Shown: positions 6,660 through 11,269 of the stretch, piece after piece | Layout: every line of letters begins with the position of its first letter | How positions within the stretch are numbered: position 1 is the stretch's first letter | Assembly (NCBI GenBank): GCA_964393465.1 | Contig: CAYMTT010000020.1 | Coordinates: 1-11,269, forward strand | Length of the DNA: 11,269 nt | Source: CAYMTT01 sp964393465 | GTDB taxonomy: Bacteria > Patescibacteriota > Minisyncoccia > Minisyncoccales > MHMH01 | Reading direction: 5' to 3' | The notes under the pieces: generated by a model | Seen by the model: only the letters and a program-made list of their open reading frames with translations | The model's database searches: none | What the model was told of the DNA's origin: nothing | Translations under genes and position numbers: made by a program

Positions 6660-7875
6660 GATAAATCAAGGGAATAAGGCTTTAGAGTTTATTGATTTTA
6701 GAGTAAAAAACGAAAAGTATCGCGGTTCTAGATCTTCTCAACATAATCGTTATTTAATGGACCAAATAGTCGAGATTTTAAGATTATTAGATAAGTACGC
6801 ACCAGATCAAACCTTGATGACTATTCGAACGACTGACATTTCTAAGAGATCAGAGAATTTACCCGACGAATTCATTTATGCTCAATTTTGTAATGAAGCT
6901 AAACAAAAAACACGTATTGGTACCCAAGACGCAATGCGGAAAAATTTATTTGTCGATATCCATAGAATGGGCTTTATTGAGAGGTTTGATGATAAAAAAG
7001 AACCGATAGGTCTATTCTCCCGTGGAAAAGTCAAATATGTTTCCATAACCAATCAAGGCCTAAAGTTGATTAGAGCGAAAAATATCTTAAATAGATATTT
7101 TATTTTTTCAAAAGGGATAGATCGTCTACTTGGCGGATATATTGATATTGTTCTAAATATTTTAAGAGATAAGGAGTATGGGATAGAAAAGATTAATATA
7201 TATGAATATATGTTTTTCGTTTCTGCGATAGGTGCCGAATCCGATTTTAACAGAAGCATAGATGAGGTAGTCGAACTCATAAAAGAATATAGAAGTCTTA
7301 CGCCGATACAAAGAAAATCTGTTATAGAGATATTAAAAGTAGAACTAAATCCAGAAAAATTTCCAGGATTAAAGACGAGCAAAAGAGATTTTCATAATTG
7401 GTATAATAAAATTGCACAAATATATTATCTTTTAAATCAAACAGTATATTTTGAAGTGAGGGGGAGTGAGCAATTAGTATTAAAAGAGGGTCGGTATAAT
7501 TTTAGTGATAAACCGGTAAGAACTGATAGATCATTAAATGAAAAATACCAATATTTTGTGCAACAAGAATTAATAAAAACCTCTGGGTTCGAAATTCATC
7601 ATGTTGTACCCCTTGCATGGTCAGAAAGTATTCATCATTTTAAAATGCTTGATAAATGGCAAAATATGGTTTATATCGATGCTTTTAGCCATGCCAAGAT
7701 TACACAAAACAAGAATAGAAATATTATTCTAAACACTATAAAGAATGATATGATTTTATCTGATTATTCTGACAATAAGGTTTATTTAAAATATAAAGAT
7801 AATGTTTTATATAAGCCAGCCAACAAAAAAATTATGAAGGATTATAATGAAGAATTACTCAATATTATAAAATAA
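6646..7875 (+). CDS. HNH-family type II (probably type IIS) restriction endonuclease
   Basis: 409 aa. Predicted to cut unmethylated foreign DNA at a site protected by the two upstream methyltransferases. The C-terminal third carries a beta-beta-alpha-metal HNH nuclease: FEIHHVVPLAW with His318/His319, then WQNMVYID with Asn340, and SHAKITQNKN with His349. The long N-terminal part (1-300) contains no motif I recognise; it opens with Lys/Arg-rich helices and probably provides site recognition. A variable N-terminus with a C-terminal HNH domain is the layout described for HphI-like type IIS enzymes. Gene order M-M-R matches MboII and H. pylori HpyAII. Identification rests mainly on the HNH motif and the neighbours; the cut site cannot be read from the sequence. 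The start overlaps the upstream gene by 14 bases and has no strong Shine-Dalgarno. The gene is intact. Confidence 0.82.
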   Translation: MAVSKINQGNKALEFIDFRVKNEKYRGSRSSQHNRYLMDQIVEILRLLDKYAPDQTLMTIRTTDISKRSENLPDEFIYAQFCNEAKQKTRIGTQDAMRKNLFVDIHRMGFIERFDDKKEPIGLFSRGKVKYVSITNQGLKLIRAKNILNRYFIFSKGIDRLLGGYIDIVLNILRDKEYGIEKINIYEYMFFVSAIGAESDFNRSIDEVVELIKEYRSLTPIQRKSVIEILKVELNPEKFPGLKTSKRDFHNWYNKIAQIYYLLNQTVYFEVRGSEQLVLKEGRYNFSDKPVRTDRSLNEKYQYFVQQELIKTSGFEIHHVVPLAWSESIHHFKMLDKWQNMVYIDAFSHAKITQNKNRNIILNTIKNDMILSDYSDNKVYLKYKDNVLYKPANKKIMKDYNEELLNIIK

Positions 7876-7889
7876 TTAATTGGGAAATA

Positions 7890-8333
7890 ATGAGGCAAAA
7901 AGCAGTAAAATTAGATAGCATTTTAATGGGAGTTGCTGGGGAATATTTTGTTGCCGCTGAGTTAAGTAAAAGGGGCTATATCTCCTCTATTACTTTAAAA
8001 AAACATGAAAGGGATAGATATTTTAGTTTCCAATAAAAACGCTAAAAAATTAATAGGCATCCAGGTAAAAGCGACCAGACACGACGCGAGTTATTGGATA
8101 TTAAATGAAAGGAGTGAAAAGTTTTATGGAGATAATTTATTTTATGTGTTTGTTAATTTAAAATAAGAAAATAAAAGGCCAAATTTTTTTATAGTGCCAA
8201 GTAGATCAGATAAATAAATGAAGAATTTGCTGAAAATAAAGATGAAATGGTGGATGGCCCTTTTGATTTTTCTTCTTTTGAGTGGTTTAATAACTTTATT
8301 AGAAATTCTCATAATAAAATAACCAAAAGTTAG
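7890..8333 (+). pseudogene. Broken gene for a small PD-(D/E)XK nuclease-like protein
   Basis: Starts 14 bases after the endonuclease stop. Frame 1 (7890-8036) gives 48 residues and carries AGEYFVAAELSKRGY. At the A7 run 7997-8003 one extra A breaks the frame. The continuing frame gives MKGIDILVSN, IGIQVKATRHD and NLFYVFVNLK, stops at TAA 8164-8166, then goes on with ENKRPNFFIVPSR. After a one-base loss near 8212 a third frame runs to TAG 8331-8333 with EEFAENKDEMVDGPFDF and FEWFNNFI. Joined, this makes a protein of about 147 residues with Glu in AGEY, Asp in GIDIL and QVK, the pattern of the PD-(D/E)XK superfamily (PDDEXK_5-like). The first two pieces clearly belong together; attaching the third is less certain. 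Base composition matches the restriction-modification genes, so it probably arrived with them. Real decay is favoured, though one indel alone could be an assembly error. Confidence 0.72.
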
Positions 8334-8360
8334 CCCAAGATTAAAATAATATCAATCATG

Positions 8361-8381
8361 TCGCCCGAAAGGCGATTTTTT
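8361..8381 (+). terminator. Intrinsic terminator of the restriction-modification block
   Basis: TCGCC (8361-8365), loop CGAAA, and GGCGA (8371-8375) form a 5-bp GC-rich stem followed by six T (8376-8381). It lies 27 bases after the end of the decayed gene and seven bases before the helicase ATG at 8388. It probably ends the restriction-modification transcript, but its closeness to the next start is unusual. Confidence 0.75.
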
Positions 8382-8387
8382 GTTAAA

Positions 8388-11269
8388 ATGGGGTATATGC
8401 CACTTGACTTGAAAAACTTGAACGAAGAACAAAAAAAGGCCGTAACCCACCAGGAGGGTCCGCTTTTGATTGTGGCGGGAGCGGGAACGGGCAAGACCGC
8501 CGTCATAACCCAGAGGATCGCCTGGCTAATAGAGCAGCAAAAAGCCAAGCCGGAAGAAATTCTGGCCGTTACCTTTACCGAAAAGGCGGCCGAGGAGATG
8601 GAAGAAAGAGTGGATAAGCTTTTGCCCATCGGCTACGTGGACTTGTGGGTTTCCACATTTCATTCTTTCTGTGAGAGAATTTTAAAAGATTACGCTCTGG
8701 AAATAGGCCTGCCGGCTGACTTTAAGGTGTTAGATCAGACGGCTGCCTGGCTGCTGGTGTACAAAAACCTAGACAAGTTCAACCTGAAATACTACAAGCC
8801 CCTGGGAAATCCAACCAAGTTCATCCAGGCCATGCTTGACCATTTTTCCCACTGCAAAGACCAGGAGATATACCCGGAAGATTATTTAAAATACGCTGAA
8901 AAATTAAAAACCAGGGATGACGCGCCAGAAACCGCGGAGGTGGAAAGGATAAAAGAGCTGGCCGCGGCCTACCATGCCTACCAAAAACTGTTGCTGGAAA
9001 ACAGCTATCTGGATTTCGGCGACCTTATTAATTACTGTCTGAAAATATTCAAAAAAAGGCCGATGATTTTAAAAAGGTTCCAGGAACAGTTTAAATATGT
9101 TTTGGTGGACGAGTTTCAAGACACCAATTGGGCTCAGTACGAACTGATTAAGGCTCTGGCCGCTCCCAAGAACAATCTGACGGTTTGCGCCGACGACGAT
9201 CAGGCTATTTATCGCTGGCGTGGAGCTTCCTTTTCCAATATTATCCAGTTCAAAAATGATTTTCCCGCAGCCAAGGAGATTTCCCTTGTCAAAAACTACC
9301 GTTCCTGCCAGAATATTCTGGACCTTTCATATAAATTCATCAAAGCCAACGATCCCGACAGGCTGGAATGCGTTAATAAAATTAACAAGAAACTGACAGC
9401 TTTGGCAGCCGCAGGCCAGGCCGAAATAGAGCATATCCACGCCAAAACATCGGAGGAGGAAGTTGCTTCGGTAGTCAGAAAGATAATGGAAATACTAAAG
9501 AAGGACAAGGGGGCAAGCTATGACGACTTTGCCATTTTGGTTAGGTCCAACAATGCGGCCGGCCCCTTTATTAAGGCCTTGGAGCGGGCCGAGGTGCCCT
9601 ACCAGTTTTTGGCTTCCCGAGGCTTGTATGCCAAGCCGGCCGTTTTGGACGTTATTTCCTACTTCAAGCTTTTAAACAACCACCACGAGGGAGCGGCCTT
9701 TTTCAGGATTTTGAACCTCCCTTTCCTGGGCATTCCGGCCCAAGACGTCATGCAGCTGACCCAATACGCTGCCCGCAAAACCAAATCGCTTTTTGAGGCG
9801 GCAGAAGAAATGTCTTTGAATTCCCGGATTTCCAAGAAAGGCCGGGAGAAAATCAACTTTCTCCTGAGCCTGTTGAAAAAAAATGAGGCCACGGCCCCCC
9901 AAAAACCGGCTTCCGCTTCCATGATCAGCTTTTTGGAAGAATCAGGGTATTTAAAACACCTGGTTAAAAAGGGCGACGAAGTCCAGATTGATTTGCTGAA
10001 CCAGTTTTTCCAGAAGATAAAAGCTTTCGAGGAGTCCAATATAGAGGCCAGCCTGAACACGTTTATGCAGGAGCTGAATCTGGAGCTGGAATCGGGCGAA
10101 GAGGGCAAAATAAGCTGGGACGCCGGCCAGGGGCCAAACGTAGTCAGGATAATGACCATTCACGGGGCCAAGGGCTTGGAATTCAAGTACGTGTTTTTGG
10201 TTAATTTGGTGGATAAAAGGTTTCCTTCCGTCGGCAGAAAGGATCCCATTGAGCTGCCGGAAGAAATGATTAAAGACATCAAGCCCAAGGGCGACGTCCA
10301 TTTGCAAGAGGAAAGGCGGATTTGCTACGTAGGCATGACCCGGGCCAAACAAGGCCTTTACCTTACTTCGGCCGAAGATTACGGGGGAGCGCGCAAAAAA
10401 AAGCTTTCCCGCTTTCTAGTGGAAATGGGTTACGATGGCCGGCCGGCTGCCGAAAAATCGGCCAAGGGTAACGGATTGACGGCTAAACTGCCGACGGCTC
10501 CAGCCAGAAAGACGGGAGCTTGGCGGCAGATACCGGACCACTTCTCATATTCCCAGCTGGTCGCTTTTGAAAAATGCCCCCTGCAGTACAAGTTTAATTT
10601 CATAATGAAAGTTCCCGTCCGGGGATCGGGCACGCGTTCTTTCGGATCGACCATGCACAATACTCTCTGCCAGTTTTTGAGGCAGGCCAATGCCAAAGCC
10701 AAGCAGGGAGATTTGCTGGGCTTTGGGGCAGCGGCTGGCGAGAAAAGCAAAAGCGGACTGGATATCCTGAACGAGCTTTACGAAAAGAACTGGATTGACG
10801 AATGGTACGAGAGCAAAAAACAAAAAGAAGAATACTATAAAGAGGGCAAGAAAATAATCAAAGAGTTTTACCGCGATTTTAAAAAGAACCAGCCTAAGAT
10901 TTTGCGGCTGGCCGGGGATCCGGCTCTGGAGGTGCCTTTCAGCCTTAAAATTAAGGGATATAGGGTTAAGGGCAAGATAGACCGCATTGACCAGGCCGGC
11001 GATTTGGCTGTTATTATAGACTACAAAACTGGCCAAGCCAAAGACAAGTTAATCGGCGAGGAAAAGGAGCAGCTTTTGATTTACCAGATAGCTGCCGAAG
11101 AACTTTTCGGGCTCGGGCTCAAAGAACTCGTTTATTATTATTTAAGCGAAAACAAAAAGATTTCCTTTTTGGGATCGGAGCAAGATAAAACCAAAATTAA
11201 AGATAAGATCATAAAAACCATAGAGGCCATAAAAACAAGCGACTTTAAAGCCAGGCCGGGCTGGCAGTG
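8388..11269 (+). CDS. UvrD-like DNA helicase fused to RecB/AddB-like nuclease (partial)
   Basis: About 960 residues are visible; the C-terminus lies past the right edge. A superfamily 1A helicase: motif I AGAGTGKT (29-37), Ia VTFTEKAAEEM, II VDEFQDTN (near 240), III QAIYRWRGA (near 272), IV NYRS (near 304), V TIHGAKGLEF (near 590) and VI YVGMTRAK (near 648). The C-terminal part (from about 718) is a PDDEXK_1 nuclease: FSYSQLVAFEKCPLQYKF, then GSTMH, then GKIDRID and IIDYKTGQ with the catalytic Asp and Lys. The last residue in view is a Cys after PGW; with the Cys of EKCPLQY it may belong to a four-cysteine iron-sulfur cluster as in AddB and AdnB. It probably resects double-strand breaks ahead of RecA, as a single-chain substitute for RecBCD/AddAB. 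ATGs at 8388 and 8397 are both in frame; neither has a good Shine-Dalgarno. An in-frame ATG at 8358 would put the terminator hairpin inside the coding region and is disfavoured. Confidence 0.93.
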   Translation, partial: MGYMPLDLKNLNEEQKKAVTHQEGPLLIVAGAGTGKTAVITQRIAWLIEQQKAKPEEILAVTFTEKAAEEMEERVDKLLPIGYVDLWVSTFHSFCERILKDYALEIGLPADFKVLDQTAAWLLVYKNLDKFNLKYYKPLGNPTKFIQAMLDHFSHCKDQEIYPEDYLKYAEKLKTRDDAPETAEVERIKELAAAYHAYQKLLLENSYLDFGDLINYCLKIFKKRPMILKRFQEQFKYVLVDEFQDTNWAQYELIKALAAPKNNLTVCADDDQAIYRWRGASFSNIIQFKNDFPAAKEISLVKNYRSCQNILDLSYKFIKANDPDRLECVNKINKKLTALAAAGQAEIEHIHAKTSEEEVASVVRKIMEILKKDKGASYDDFAILVRSNNAAGPFIKALERAEVPYQFLASRGLYAKPAVLDVISYFKLLNNHHEGAAFFRILNLPFLGIPAQDVMQLTQYAARKTKSLFEAAEEMSLNSRISKKGREKINFLLSLLKKNEATAPQKPASASMISFLEESGYLKHLVKKGDEVQIDLLNQFFQKIKAFEESNIEASLNTFMQELNLELESGEEGKISWDAGQGPNVVRIMTIHGAKGLEFKYVFLVNLVDKRFPSVGRKDPIELPEEMIKDIKPKGDVHLQEERRICYVGMTRAKQGLYLTSAEDYGGARKKKLSRFLVEMGYDGRPAAEKSAKGNGLTAKLPTAPARKTGAWRQIPDHFSYSQLVAFEKCPLQYKFNFIMKVPVRGSGTRSFGSTMHNTLCQFLRQANAKAKQGDLLGFGAAAGEKSKSGLDILNELYEKNWIDEWYESKKQKEEYYKEGKKIIKEFYRDFKKNQPKILRLAGDPALEVPFSLKIKGYRVKGKIDRIDQAGDLAVIIDYKTGQAKDKLIGEEKEQLLIYQIAAEELFGLGLKELVYYYLSENKKISFLGSEQDKTKIKDKIIKTIEAIKTSDFKARPGWQ

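Larger units (their letters stand above)
4989..8360 (+). other. AT-rich restriction-modification block, probably horizontally acquired
   Basis: Between the typA terminator and the 8361 terminator the sequence becomes visibly AT-rich (by eye roughly 30% G+C, against around half in typA and the downstream helicase), with third positions almost all A or T. It holds two DNA methyltransferases, an HNH endonuclease and a decayed nuclease-like gene, all on the plus strand. No integrase, transposase, tRNA or clear direct repeat is visible at either edge, so the mode of arrival is unknown. Positions 4989-5044 hold only the Shine-Dalgarno and a poor promoter-like match. Confidence 0.6.

Noticed and set aside
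8218..8322. A 34-codon frame giving a hydrophobic peptide (MKNLLKIKMKWWMALLIFLL...), resembling a small membrane protein or type I toxin
   Set aside because: It overlaps the frame encoding DGPFDF and FEWFNNFI, which looks like ordinary soluble protein continuing the broken gene. A T-rich stretch read out of frame easily yields Leu/Ile/Phe. No Shine-Dalgarno is present. Kept in mind but not called.
8330..11036. Several minus-strand reading frames of 70-166 codons within 8330-11036
   Set aside because: All are antisense to the helicase-nuclease gene, whose continuous motifs on the plus strand show it is the real gene; the antisense products have no recognisable features.

Overview
The window looks like a piece of a small, ultra-reduced bacterial genome, most likely from the Candidate Phyla Radiation (Patescibacteria, Parcubacteria-like). 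This is inferred from gene style: a secreted protein with a coiled coil and a peptidoglycan-binding-like domain, a DEAD-box helicase with a basic N-terminal tail, and a one-chain UvrD helicase-nuclease. UGA acts as a stop: pdxS ends in TGA a few bases before its terminator. This argues against the UGA=Gly code of Gracilibacteria and Absconditabacteria. The phylum assignment is tentative.

Layout, left to right. (1) 1-647, minus strand: N-terminal part of a secreted protein, with its own promoter and a hairpin next to the start codon. (2) 842-1717, minus strand: pdxS, the synthase subunit of pyridoxal 5'-phosphate synthase, closed by a clear intrinsic terminator and with no pdxT beside it. (3) 1741-1935: a divergent promoter region with two perfect TTGACA -35 boxes; the rightward transcript begins with a leader carrying an attenuator-like hairpin. 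(4) 1936-4972, plus strand: a two-gene unit of a DEAD-box RNA helicase and the ribosome-binding GTPase TypA/BipA, closed by a terminator that overlaps the typA stop codon. (5) 5045-8333, plus strand: a visibly AT-rich block with three overlapping genes, an SPPY methyltransferase, a DPPY methyltransferase and an HNH endonuclease. This is a complete type II, probably type IIS, restriction-modification system in the order M-M-R, resembling MboII/HpyAII. A wrecked gene for a small PD-(D/E)XK nuclease-like protein follows. (6) 8361-8381: an intrinsic terminator closing that block. (7) 8388 to the right edge, plus strand: a large UvrD-type helicase with a C-terminal RecB/AddB-like nuclease domain, running off the window.

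How the parts relate: DEAD-box helicase and TypA are both RNA or ribosome-assembly factors and plausibly share the 1796-1824 promoter. The restriction-modification block differs in base composition from the genes on both sides and sits between two terminators, as expected for a horizontally acquired defence cassette. Its tail gene carries at least three separate lesions, while the two methyltransferases and the endonuclease are intact. The helicase-nuclease to its right is probably a chromosomal double-strand-break repair enzyme rather than part of the cassette.
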